Shown here in pieces: positions 8,719 to 14,867 of a stretch of 21,048 bases of DNA. The stretch covers positions 1 through 21,048 of the forward strand of contig CAUPCB010000028.1 of the NCBI GenBank assembly GCA_963509715.1, in the 5' to 3' direction. Below the pieces are notes generated by a model, which was not told where the DNA came from, searched no databases, and saw only the letters and a program-made list of their open reading frames with translations. A program made the translations under genes and the position numbers. The stretch's first letter is position 1. Every line of letters begins with the position of its first letter. Source of the DNA: JABCPE02 sp963509715. GTDB lineage: Bacteria > Bacteroidota > Bacteroidia > Flavobacteriales > Weeksellaceae.

Positions 8719-9408
8719 ATGAAAATAGGAATCATCGGAGCGATGGAATTAGAAGTCCAGCTTCTGCGAGAAAAATTACAAGATAGAAAAGACACCGAAT
8801 TATTTGGATTTACTTTCCATGAAGGGAGAATCGGCAGCCATCAGGTGGTGGTGCTTTTGTCTGGGATAGGAAAGGTGAGTGCAGCGGTGGCTACTGCGCT
8901 TTTAATCAATCAGTTTAAACCAGAATTAATCATCAATACAGGAACAGCAGGAGGTCTGAAAGACACCAGAGTTTATGATATTATCTTGGCTACGGAGGTG
9001 AGACACCATGATGTGGATGTCACAGCTTTCGGCTACGAAATAGGGCAACAGGCAAAAATGCCGCCTGCTTTTTTTGCGGATGAGCAGTGGCTGAGCCTTG
9101 CCGAGGAACATTGCGGAAAATATACTGACCAGCTTCGTAAAGGGCTGGTAGTCAGTGGAGATTCTTTCATCAGCGATAGACAACGCCGAGAATGGATAGA
9201 AAAAAGCTTCTCAGAGGCGCTGGCTGTGGAGATGTAAGCGAGTGCCATTGCCCAGACCTGCCACATTATGGGCATTCCGTTTCTGATGCTGAGAGCAATT
9301 TCGGATAATGCAGGCGAGGGAGATACCGTTTCCTATGAATCCTTTGTGGAGAAGGCTGGGGCGCTTTCGGCGGAGATGAATATTAGTTTTATTGAGAATT
9401 TAAAATAA
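8719..9408 (+). pseudogene. mtnN: 5'-methylthioadenosine/S-adenosylhomocysteine nucleosidase, interrupted by in-frame TAA
   Basis: The family enzyme cleaves adenine from MTA and SAH in the cytosol. The N-terminus MKIGIIGAMELEVQLLREKL carries the catalytic Glu12; NTGTAGG, RHHDVDVTAFGYEIGQ and VVSGDSFIS follow as in E. coli Pfs. The open frame stops at TAA 9235-9237, codon 173, directly after ALAVEM. The next codons in the same frame read ASAIAQTCHIMGIPFLMLRA, then ISDNAGEG, and run to a normal stop at 9406-9408, giving the usual length of about 229 residues. No frameshift is needed: a single GAA-to-TAA change explains it. By alignment from memory the stop replaces E. coli Glu174, which contacts the ribose, and removes the catalytic Asp (here 196, E. 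coli Asp197). The 172-residue product should be inactive. A recent nonsense mutation or a base-call error are the main explanations. Confidence 0.85.
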
Positions 9409-9412
9409 TTTC

Positions 9413-10861
9413 ATGAATTTTAAAAGGGTAAAGCTAATCGCCTCGGAAGAATGGAAAAGCATCAATAGGCAGAAAGTGCTGATTTACTTGGTTTTCATCA
9501 TTGTTGCTGTTTTGTCTCTGGCGGCTTATATCGGTTGGGAAAATGTCCATCATCACAATGAGGAGCAGGAACATTACCAGTCCGAAGTTGTTCAGCAGTG
9601 GGAAAACCAGCCCGACAGGCACCCGCACAGGGTTTCGCATTATGGATATTTGGTTTTTCGGGACAAATATCCTCTGAGTGCCTTTGATTTTGGGGTAAAT
9701 TCTTATGTGGGGAACTCTGTTTTTTTGGAGGCACACAGACAGAATACGATGAATATGAGTGATGCCTCGTTTTCCAACGGAATACTGAGGTTTGGGGAAC
9801 TGAGTATGGCTCTGATTTTCCAGCTGATTTTACCTTTATTCATTATTTTCATTGGTTTTGGTTCGGTTTCTGGGCTGAAACAAAATGGAGTTTTGAAGCT
9901 GATTTTGGTTCAAAATACGACTTACAAAGACCTTATTTTTGGAAAAACTTTGGGGATTTACGCCGTTACGATGGCTTATTTCCTTCCCATTCTTATTTTG
10001 GGAATTGCTTTCACAGGGTTGATGTCAGGTGCTGATGCAGAGGGACTTATACCGAGAGCTTTCCTGCTGGTGGCTTCTTACAGCGTTTATTTTTTGATTT
10101 TTTCGTTTGTAGTGGTGATTTTTTCGGCATTGAATAAAACTCCTAAATCTACTTTGCTTGTTCTGTTAATTGTTTGGTTTTCAATGGTTTTTATTCTTCC
10201 AAAAGCCGCACAGACACTTGGCGCAAATATCTATGAAGCACCGAATAAAAATGATTTTGATATTTCCATTCATAACCAGATTAAAAAAGAAGGAGATAGC
10301 CATAATCCTGATGACCAGCACTTTAAGGAGCTGAAAGAAGAAATTCTGAAAAAATATAATGTCAATTCCATCGAAGAACTGCCGATAAATTACGGTGGAT
10401 TGGTCTTTGCGGAAGGCGAAAAAATTACCACGAAAATTTTTGGTGAAAAATTTGAGGAATTGATTAAAATTTATCAAAATCAAAACAAAGTAAGCGAAAT
10501 TTTGGGCTTTGCTAATCCTTATTTGGCGATGAGAAATATGTCTATGGGCTTCAGCGGAAGTAGTTTTTCTGATGCTGTAAGTTTCCAGCGACAGGCCGAA
10601 AAATACCGATATGACCGCACTCAGTATCTGAATAAACTTCAGCAGGAGGAAATAAAATATTATAAAGAATCCCAAAAAGAGCGGACACAGAGGATAAATA
10701 ATGAGCTTCTGAAACAAATGCCACCGTTCAAATACCAGCATTTTTCTACTTATGAAATTCTGAAAGAGCAGATTTTGGGGATTTCAGCGTTTGTTTTTAT
10801 GCTGTTTGCATTGGTTTTAGCAGCAAATTATATTCAGAAAAATAGTAATAAATTTTTGTAA
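9413..10861 (+). CDS. ABC-2 type transporter permease, DUF3526-like (first subunit)
   Basis: A 482-residue membrane protein with about six helices: one near the N-terminus (22-42), four in the middle (about 132-152, 182-202, 216-238, 247-264) and one at the end (about 455-475). Between helix 1 and 2 is an extracytoplasmic loop with the pattern HPHRVSHYGYLVFRDKYPLS and a later LEAHRQN, typical of DUF3526-type ABC permeases; a second large, charged loop (about 270-450) precedes the last helix. It starts 4 bases after the original mtnN stop and is followed after 2 bases by a second permease, then by an ATPase, so the three form one exporter-like ABC system. The substrate is unknown; related systems sit near copper or gliding-associated loci, but nothing here identifies the cargo. 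Confidence 0.82.
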   Translation: MNFKRVKLIASEEWKSINRQKVLIYLVFIIVAVLSLAAYIGWENVHHHNEEQEHYQSEVVQQWENQPDRHPHRVSHYGYLVFRDKYPLSAFDFGVNSYVGNSVFLEAHRQNTMNMSDASFSNGILRFGELSMALIFQLILPLFIIFIGFGSVSGLKQNGVLKLILVQNTTYKDLIFGKTLGIYAVTMAYFLPILILGIAFTGLMSGADAEGLIPRAFLLVASYSVYFLIFSFVVVIFSALNKTPKSTLLVLLIVWFSMVFILPKAAQTLGANIYEAPNKNDFDISIHNQIKKEGDSHNPDDQHFKELKEEILKKYNVNSIEELPINYGGLVFAEGEKITTKIFGEKFEELIKIYQNQNKVSEILGFANPYLAMRNMSMGFSGSSFSDAVSFQRQAEKYRYDRTQYLNKLQQEEIKYYKESQKERTQRINNELLKQMPPFKYQHFSTYEILKEQILGISAFVFMLFALVLAANYIQKNSNKFL

Positions 10862-10863
10862 AG

Positions 10864-12222
10864 ATGAAGAGGATTTTAAGCATAGAATTTAAAAATATTT
10901 TCAGGAATAACGCCTTCCGAATTGGGGTTTTGGTGGTTTTTCTCTTTGGGCTTTACGGAATTTATTACGGAAACAGAGTCATAGAGGAACAAAAAGAAAA
11001 TATTTCCAGAATAGAACATCTGGAAAATGAGAGTATAGAGCACATTCTGCACATTGCGGGCGCGGAGAACACGGCGGGAACGGATATTTATTATATGATT
11101 TTTCATACTTATAATCCACCAACAGACTGGGCAGCGTTTTCCCTAGGGCAGAGGGACATTCTAAATTATAATATCAAAACCAAAATTCTGGCATTAGAAG
11201 GGCAGATTTATGATAATGAGCTGACCAATCCTTTGTCTCTTTTGGTGGGCAATCTAGATTTGTCATTTGTTTTTATTTATCTTTTTCCGTTATTGATTAT
11301 TGCGCTTGGTTTCAGTTTGATTTCGGAGGAAAAAGAAACAGGAGTTTGGAGTATGATAAAGATTTCTGGAGTGCCTACGCTTAGTTTTGTTTTTTATAAA
11401 ATCTTCGCAAGGTGGCTGATAGTGGTGTCTTTGGTCATTATACTGATGATCGTGGCGGCTTTGGTTTTCAGGGCTGGTTTTGGAGTGGTATTTTTTGCTA
11501 TTTTAGGAATTTCTATTTTTTATGTAAGTTTTTGGTTTGCAGTGGTTTGTCTTATCAATTCATTGAATAAAAACTCAACTTACAACGCTATTTTGTCCGT
11601 GGGAATTTGGATTGTGCTATGTCTGATGTTTCCAGCTTTGGGAAATACGATAATTACGGCTACCACTCCTGTTCATAAGGCTATGGAAACTACACTCATC
11701 CAGCGTGAAGCCTATCATGAGAAGTGGGATAAGCCCAAATCGGTAACGATGAACAAATTTTACCAAGAGTATCCCGAGTATAAAAAATATAAAATTCCAG
11801 AAGAAAAATACTATGTAGCAGGCTGGTATTATGCGATGCAGTATGTGGCTGATAAAGAGGCAGAACCGGCATCCAAACTGATGGAACAAAAGCTGATGGA
11901 ACGCCAGCACAAAGCCGAAACTTTGGGAATATTTCTTCCTACGGTGGGAGTGCAGAGAATGTATAACACCTTGGTTAATACAGATTTAGAGGCCCATATG
12001 AGATATTTGGCATTGGTGAGAAAGCACCACAAAGCTGTGCGGGAGTTTTTTTATCCTTATATTTTTGAGGAAACTTTGACCAAAAATACACCTTGGGAAA
12101 AAAGACCTAAATATCAGCCGCCAGTAGAAACCACAGACATAAGCTGGAAAACCCTATTAGTGGGCTTATTGTACTCATTATTACTAGTGTTTATCGGAAT
12201 AAAATTGACTAAAAAAATATAG
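10864..12222 (+). CDS. ABC-2 type transporter permease, DUF3526-like (second subunit)
   Basis: A 452-residue paralogue of the preceding permease in architecture: helix 1 at about 19-36, a large extracytoplasmic loop containing HTYNPPTDWAAFSLGQRDIL (81-100), helices at about 133-153, 183-202, 206-231 and 242-258, a second large soluble loop (about 260-425) and a final helix (428-448) before a basic tail. The motif SEEKETGVWSMI (154-165), on the cytoplasmic side after helix 2, is the typical coupling region of ABC-2 permeases. It lies 2 bases after the first permease and 6 bases before the ATPase, so the pair most likely forms a heterodimeric membrane channel energised by that ATPase. Confidence 0.82.
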   Translation: MKRILSIEFKNIFRNNAFRIGVLVVFLFGLYGIYYGNRVIEEQKENISRIEHLENESIEHILHIAGAENTAGTDIYYMIFHTYNPPTDWAAFSLGQRDILNYNIKTKILALEGQIYDNELTNPLSLLVGNLDLSFVFIYLFPLLIIALGFSLISEEKETGVWSMIKISGVPTLSFVFYKIFARWLIVVSLVIILMIVAALVFRAGFGVVFFAILGISIFYVSFWFAVVCLINSLNKNSTYNAILSVGIWIVLCLMFPALGNTIITATTPVHKAMETTLIQREAYHEKWDKPKSVTMNKFYQEYPEYKKYKIPEEKYYVAGWYYAMQYVADKEAEPASKLMEQKLMERQHKAETLGIFLPTVGVQRMYNTLVNTDLEAHMRYLALVRKHHKAVREFFYPYIFEETLTKNTPWEKRPKYQPPVETTDISWKTLLVGLLYSLLLVFIGIKLTKKI

Positions 12223-12228
12223 AATTTT

Positions 12229-12924
12229 ATGCTTATTGCAGAAAACTTATCTAAAACATACGGAGATTACAAGGCTTTAAATAATCTAAATTTAAAGCTA
12301 AACGAAGGTGAAATTTTTGCTCTTCTGGGACAGAATGGAGCAGGGAAGAGCACGACGATCAATATATTTTTAGGCTTTGTGAAACCGACCGAAGGAGTTG
12401 CAAAAATCAATGGAATCTCTGTGGTAGACCATCCAGAGGAGACCAAGAAATTTATCGCCTATATTCCTGAAACCGTGCTGCTTTACCCTAATTTGACAGG
12501 CGTAGAAAATCTTAAATTTTTCTCCTCTTTGGCTGGGTTTGATTATAATGATGAAGAACTTACGAATTTCCTAAGTAAAGCAGGCCTGCAGTCTGATGCT
12601 CATCACAATAGGTTGGGAGGCTATTCTAAAGGGATGCGCCAAAAAGTGGGCATCGCCATTGCCATCGCTAAAAAGGCGAAAGTACTACTTCTGGATGAGC
12701 CTACATCTGGTCTAGACCCAAAGGCATCGAATGAATTTTCTGAAATATTGAAAGAATTGGCTTCGGAGGGAACTACTATTTTCATGGCGACACATGATAT
12801 TTTTAGGGCAAAAGAAGTGGTTGACCGAATAGGTATTATGAAGCGAGGGAATTTGATTTCCGAAATCAATACTGATGAAATCTCTGCCAATGAGCTGGAA
12901 AAACTCTATCTTCAGACCGTTTAG
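12229..12924 (+). CDS. ABC transporter ATP-binding protein
   Basis: A 231-residue nucleotide-binding subunit with all core motifs: Walker A GQNGAGKST (34-42), ABC signature within YSKGMRQKVG (132-141), Walker B VLLLDEPTSGLDP (152-164, catalytic Glu157) and the H-loop ATHD (187-190). The Q-loop position reads AYIPETVLLYP, with Pro-Glu in place of Gln, a variant that is common in ABC-2 partner ATPases. It has no membrane helix and should act at the cytoplasmic face with the two permeases immediately upstream. It is the last gene of the operon; a terminator hairpin follows 7 bases after the stop. Confidence 0.93.
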   Translation: MLIAENLSKTYGDYKALNNLNLKLNEGEIFALLGQNGAGKSTTINIFLGFVKPTEGVAKINGISVVDHPEETKKFIAYIPETVLLYPNLTGVENLKFFSSLAGFDYNDEELTNFLSKAGLQSDAHHNRLGGYSKGMRQKVGIAIAIAKKAKVLLLDEPTSGLDPKASNEFSEILKELASEGTTIFMATHDIFRAKEVVDRIGIMKRGNLISEINTDEISANELEKLYLQTV

Positions 12925-12931
12925 AAATAAA

Positions 12932-12965
12932 AAAAGACTTGAAAATCAAGTCTTTTATTTTTTTT
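12932..12965. terminator. Hairpin terminator shared by convergent genes
   Basis: An 11-bp perfect stem (12932-12942 with 12946-12956) with an AAA loop, flanked by an A-rich left side and a T-rich right side. It ends the ABC transporter operon on the plus strand. On the minus strand its right arm overlaps the stop codon (12955-12957) of the convergent small membrane protein gene, so it could serve both directions. Confidence 0.8.
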
Positions 12966-13266
12966 TGGATTTTTTCTTCTTTTTGTTTAGGACGACATTA
13001 TATTTGAAACTATTGACATTCCAAACAGGGATATAGTAAAAAAGAAAACCAAGAAAATAGCTGATAGCAAAGGATAAAAAAGCATCCAAACTAAGTTCAA
13101 AAAATGTGGTTCCTGTGAAGAAATAATACCCAAGATTTGAAATTAAAAATATAATTACTCCCATTAAAATAGCATTTATCAAGGAATATTTTACCCTTCC
13201 CAGCTGCATGCTGTTTTCCCAATATTCTATGAATTTTTCGTCTTTATCTTTATTTTTCTTATCCAT
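12955..13266 (-). CDS. Small two-helix membrane protein, hypothetical
   Basis: I place the start at 13266, giving 103 residues (MDKKNKDKDEKFIEYWENSM...). A longer frame up to 13344 exists, but it would overlap the end of the amidase gene and adds a sequence that does not look like a real N-terminus; an A-rich leader and a TACCTTTG box lie directly upstream of the shorter start. The protein has a charged N-terminus, two hydrophobic helices (about residues 30-51 and 58-80) and a strikingly lysine-rich C-terminus (KKKKKSKKK), so both ends are probably cytoplasmic. The family is not recognised and the function unknown. It lies 28 bases downstream of the amidase gene on the same strand. Confidence 0.65.
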   Translation of the reverse strand: MDKKNKDKDEKFIEYWENSMQLGRVKYSLINAILMGVIIFLISNLGYYFFTGTTFFELSLDAFLSFAISYFLGFLFYYIPVWNVNSFKYNVVLNKKKKKSKKK

Positions 13267-13280
13267 TTTTCTATTTTTTG

Positions 13281-13288
13281 CAAAGGTA
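13281..13288 (-). promoter_or_regulatory. Candidate -7 box for the small membrane protein gene
   Basis: Minus-strand TACCTTTG matches TAnnTTTG and is identical to the box of the tRNA cluster. A TTG (13313-13315, minus strand) is 24 bases upstream, at the edge of normal spacing. It implies a very short leader, so the gene may be expressed separately from the amidase. Confidence 0.4.
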
Positions 13289-13294
13289 GAGAAT

Positions 13295-14293
13295 TTATTT
13301 ATATTTCTGAGCCAAAGCCTGCAGAATGCTCCAAGTTTCCGCATCTAAAATGCCATCATAGTTTTCAGGTCTGAAATGATACTGAAACGCTTCTATAACG
13401 CTTTTTGTCTGTTTGTCCCACATTCCTGTAATTTGGATATCATACCCAAAACTCTTAAAGGTTGATTGTATTTTTCGTATAAAAGAAGCATCTTCATATA
13501 ATGTAGTAATATCTTCTAATGCACTTGGATAAAATTCTTGTTTTTTATCCTCATCATACCACATACCTATTTGGTGTTTTTCATATAATGTTTTCCAAGG
13601 AAACAGTGGGCCAGGGTCTTGTTTTCTTGTCGGAGCAATATCCGAATGAGCCAAAATATTAGTAGGAGGAATTATATATCTTTTGCTAATGTCTTTCACC
13701 AAAACGGCTATTTTTTCTATTTGATGTTCAGGGAATGCTTGGAATTGTCTCTTTCCTAAACTATCTACTACATAGCCCATATTTACTATTTCTATACCTA
13801 TAGAGCTGTCGTTCAGGTTATTGCTGTTTTTCCAAGCGCTGATTCCTGCATGATAGGCTCTTTTGTTTTCATCTACTAATTGATAGATTTCATGATCATC
13901 TAAATCACTTACAAGATAGTGGGAACTTACTGACTGCTGTGTCAAAACTCTTATGGATTTTTCATTATCCAAAGCCGTATAGTGCAGAATGATGTATCTC
14001 TGGCGGAAGCCTTGTCCCAACGAAGGGAAGTAAGTTTTAGTGATTTTATATTTTTTTGGCTTGGCCGAAACTATAGACCCATAGCTTATAGTATTATTAT
14101 TTTTGGTGCTGTCCGCAATGTTCACTCTATAAAAATCCTCTGTTCCTATATGGACTATTTCTCCTTTTTTTTCCTTTTCAGAGTTTGTTTTGTTTGGGTC
14201 TAATGAAGATTCGGCTGCATTGGCTATTTTTTTCTGCGAATCACAAGAAAAAGCCAAAATACATAAGCAGCTGATATAAAATATTTTACGCAT
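13295..14293 (-). CDS. N-acetylmuramoyl-L-alanine amidase, lipoprotein, with peptidoglycan-binding domain
   Basis: A 332-residue cell-wall hydrolase of the AmpD/Amidase_2 family, which cuts the bond between MurNAc and the stem peptide. A lipoprotein signal peptide ends at LAFSC (Cys17), so the enzyme is membrane-anchored in the periplasm. After a Ser/Asn/Lys-rich linker, the zinc amidase domain spans about 85-240: zinc ligand His104 in IILHYTAL, Glu168 in SIGIEIVNMG, His216 in LAHSDIAPTRKQDPG and Asp226 in the same motif. These match the AmpD zinc triad and catalytic Glu. The C-terminus (about 268-330) resembles a PG_binding_1 three-helix domain (FKSFGYDIQITGMWDKQTKS, then VIEAFQYHFRPENYDGILDA). 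Likely roles are peptidoglycan turnover or recycling of extracellular fragments. It is transcribed divergently from the tRNA cluster. Confidence 0.9.
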   Translation of the reverse strand: MRKIFYISCLCILAFSCDSQKKIANAAESSLDPNKTNSEKEKKGEIVHIGTEDFYRVNIADSTKNNNTISYGSIVSAKPKKYKITKTYFPSLGQGFRQRYIILHYTALDNEKSIRVLTQQSVSSHYLVSDLDDHEIYQLVDENKRAYHAGISAWKNSNNLNDSSIGIEIVNMGYVVDSLGKRQFQAFPEHQIEKIAVLVKDISKRYIIPPTNILAHSDIAPTRKQDPGPLFPWKTLYEKHQIGMWYDEDKKQEFYPSALEDITTLYEDASFIRKIQSTFKSFGYDIQITGMWDKQTKSVIEAFQYHFRPENYDGILDAETWSILQALAQKYK

Positions 14294-14321
14294 GATATAA
14301 ATAATTAAACTAATTTTTTTT

Positions 14322-14329
14322 CAAAAATA
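14322..14329 (-). promoter_or_regulatory. Candidate -7 box for the amidase
   Basis: Minus-strand TATTTTTG fits TAnnTTTG, 28 bases before the amidase start codon. The region is very A/T rich, so a chance match is possible. Confidence 0.4.
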
Positions 14330-14352
14330 CGAATATTTTTTTCAAAAAAAAT

Positions 14353-14382
14353 TTGTGGGTTTAAAAAAAAGTTATACCTTTG
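14353..14382 (+). promoter_or_regulatory. Promoter of the tRNA cluster
   Basis: TTG at 14353-14355, a 19-base spacer, then TACCTTTG at 14375-14382: both elements of the Bacteroidetes -33/-7 promoter with standard spacing. The box ends 38 bases before the first tRNA. It is the best-formed promoter in the window, as expected for stable RNA genes. Confidence 0.7.
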
Positions 14383-14420
14383 CAAAGCAAATACAGAAAG
14401 GGAGTTCTTAAAGAATAAAA

Positions 14421-14503
14421 GGAGGGTTGCCGGAGTGGTTAACGGAGCAGTTTGCTAAACTGTCGACTTTCGGGTCGCATGAGTTCGAATCTCATACCCT
14501 CCG
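14421..14503 (+). tRNA. tRNA-Ser (anticodon GCT)
   Basis: The cloverleaf can be drawn: 7-bp acceptor (GGAGGGT with ACCCTCC), discriminator G, anticodon stem GCAGT/ACTGT around loop TTGCTAA (anticodon GCT, reads AGC/AGU), a long variable arm (TCGACTTTCGGGTCG) as in class II tRNAs, and a T-arm with GTTCGAATC. The CCA end is not encoded. Confidence 0.95.
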
Positions 14504-14519
14504 CAACTGGTAAGATATT

Positions 14520-14594
14520 CGGGGTGTAGCGTAGCCCGGTCATCGCGCCTGGTTTGGGACCAGGAGGTCGCAGGTTCGAATCCTGCCACCCCGA
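14520..14594 (+). tRNA. tRNA-Pro (anticodon TGG)
   Basis: Acceptor CGGGGTG pairs with CACCCCG, discriminator A. The anticodon stem CCTGG/CCAGG closes the loop TTTGGGA, giving anticodon TGG. The T-arm is CAGG-TTCGAAT-CCTG. CCA is not encoded. It lies 16 bases after tRNA-Ser in the same cluster. Confidence 0.95.
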
Positions 14595-14603
14595 CAAAAG
14601 TTT

Positions 14604-14626
14604 ATTAGTTCTTTTTAAAAACTAAT
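14604..14626 (+). other. Small hairpin in the tRNA-Pro/tRNA-Arg spacer
   Basis: ATTAGTT (14604-14610) and AACTAAT (14620-14626) form a 7-bp stem with a 9-base loop. There is no T-tract after it, so it looks more like a processing or spacer structure than a terminator. Confidence 0.35.
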
Positions 14627-14630
14627 TAAT

Positions 14631-14704
14631 GGGTGCGTAGCTCAGCTGGATAGAGCATCTGCCTTCTAAGCAGACGGTCAAAGGTTCGAATCCTTTCGCG
14701 CTCA
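14631..14704 (+). tRNA. tRNA-Arg (anticodon TCT)
   Basis: Acceptor GGGTGCG pairs with CGCGCTC using two G-T wobbles; discriminator A. The D-arm is GCTCAGCTGGATAGAGC; the anticodon stem TCTGC/GCAGA closes loop CTTCTAA with anticodon TCT (reads AGA/AGG). The T-arm is AAAGG-TTCGAAT-CCTTT. CCA is not encoded. Confidence 0.95.
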
Positions 14705-14716
14705 CGGATTTTAAAT

Positions 14717-14749
14717 AAAAACATCTTCAATTTTTGGAGATGTTTTTTT
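14717..14749 (+). terminator. Rho-independent terminator of the tRNA cluster
   Basis: A 12-bp stem (14717-14728 with 14736-14747, one G-T wobble) with a 7-base loop, ending in seven T residues (14743-14749), 12 bases after tRNA-Arg. Confidence 0.85.
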
Positions 14750-14796
14750 ATTTGCTAAAAATTAAAAATCATTTTTAAATACTTGAAATTTCACTT

Positions 14797-14812
14797 TTTG
14801 ATAAATATCAAA
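14797..14812. promoter_or_regulatory. FNR/CRP-type palindromic operator upstream of the efflux operon
   Basis: The 16 bases contain TTGAT-N4-ATCAA (14798-14811), identical to the FNR half-site consensus, extended to 7-bp arms (TTTGATA/TATCAAA). It lies 56 bases before the TolC-like start codon. A Crp/Fnr-family gene lies at the end of the same locus (18599-19156), so it is a natural candidate binder. A weak -7-like GAAATTTG at 14834-14841 would put the site centre near -43, close to the -41.5 position used by class II activators. Sequence match is direct; the binding protein and direction of control are inferred. Confidence 0.5.
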
Positions 14813-14867
14813 GGATATTTGTCAGAATTCATAGAAATTTGCACCATCAAATAAACAAACAAAACAT

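Noticed and set aside
9235..9408. Frameshift, or selenocysteine/pyrrolysine-type recoding, in mtnN
   Set aside because: The downstream sequence continues in the same frame, so no frameshift is needed. TAA is not used for selenocysteine or pyrrolysine, and no special downstream structure is evident; a nonsense change is simpler.
10181..10741. A 186-codon minus-strand frame inside the first ABC permease
   Set aside because: It lies wholly within a well-supported plus-strand gene in the same operon and has the Phe/Ile-rich composition of an antisense shadow.
13267..13344. Longer N-terminus for the small membrane protein
   Set aside because: It would overlap the end of the amidase gene and passes through a promoter-like TACCTTTG box; the MDKKNK start is more natural.
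14421..14704. tRNA genes as the attachment site of an integrated element
   Set aside because: No integrase gene and no repeated 3' tRNA end is visible; the genes after the cluster are an ordinary efflux operon.
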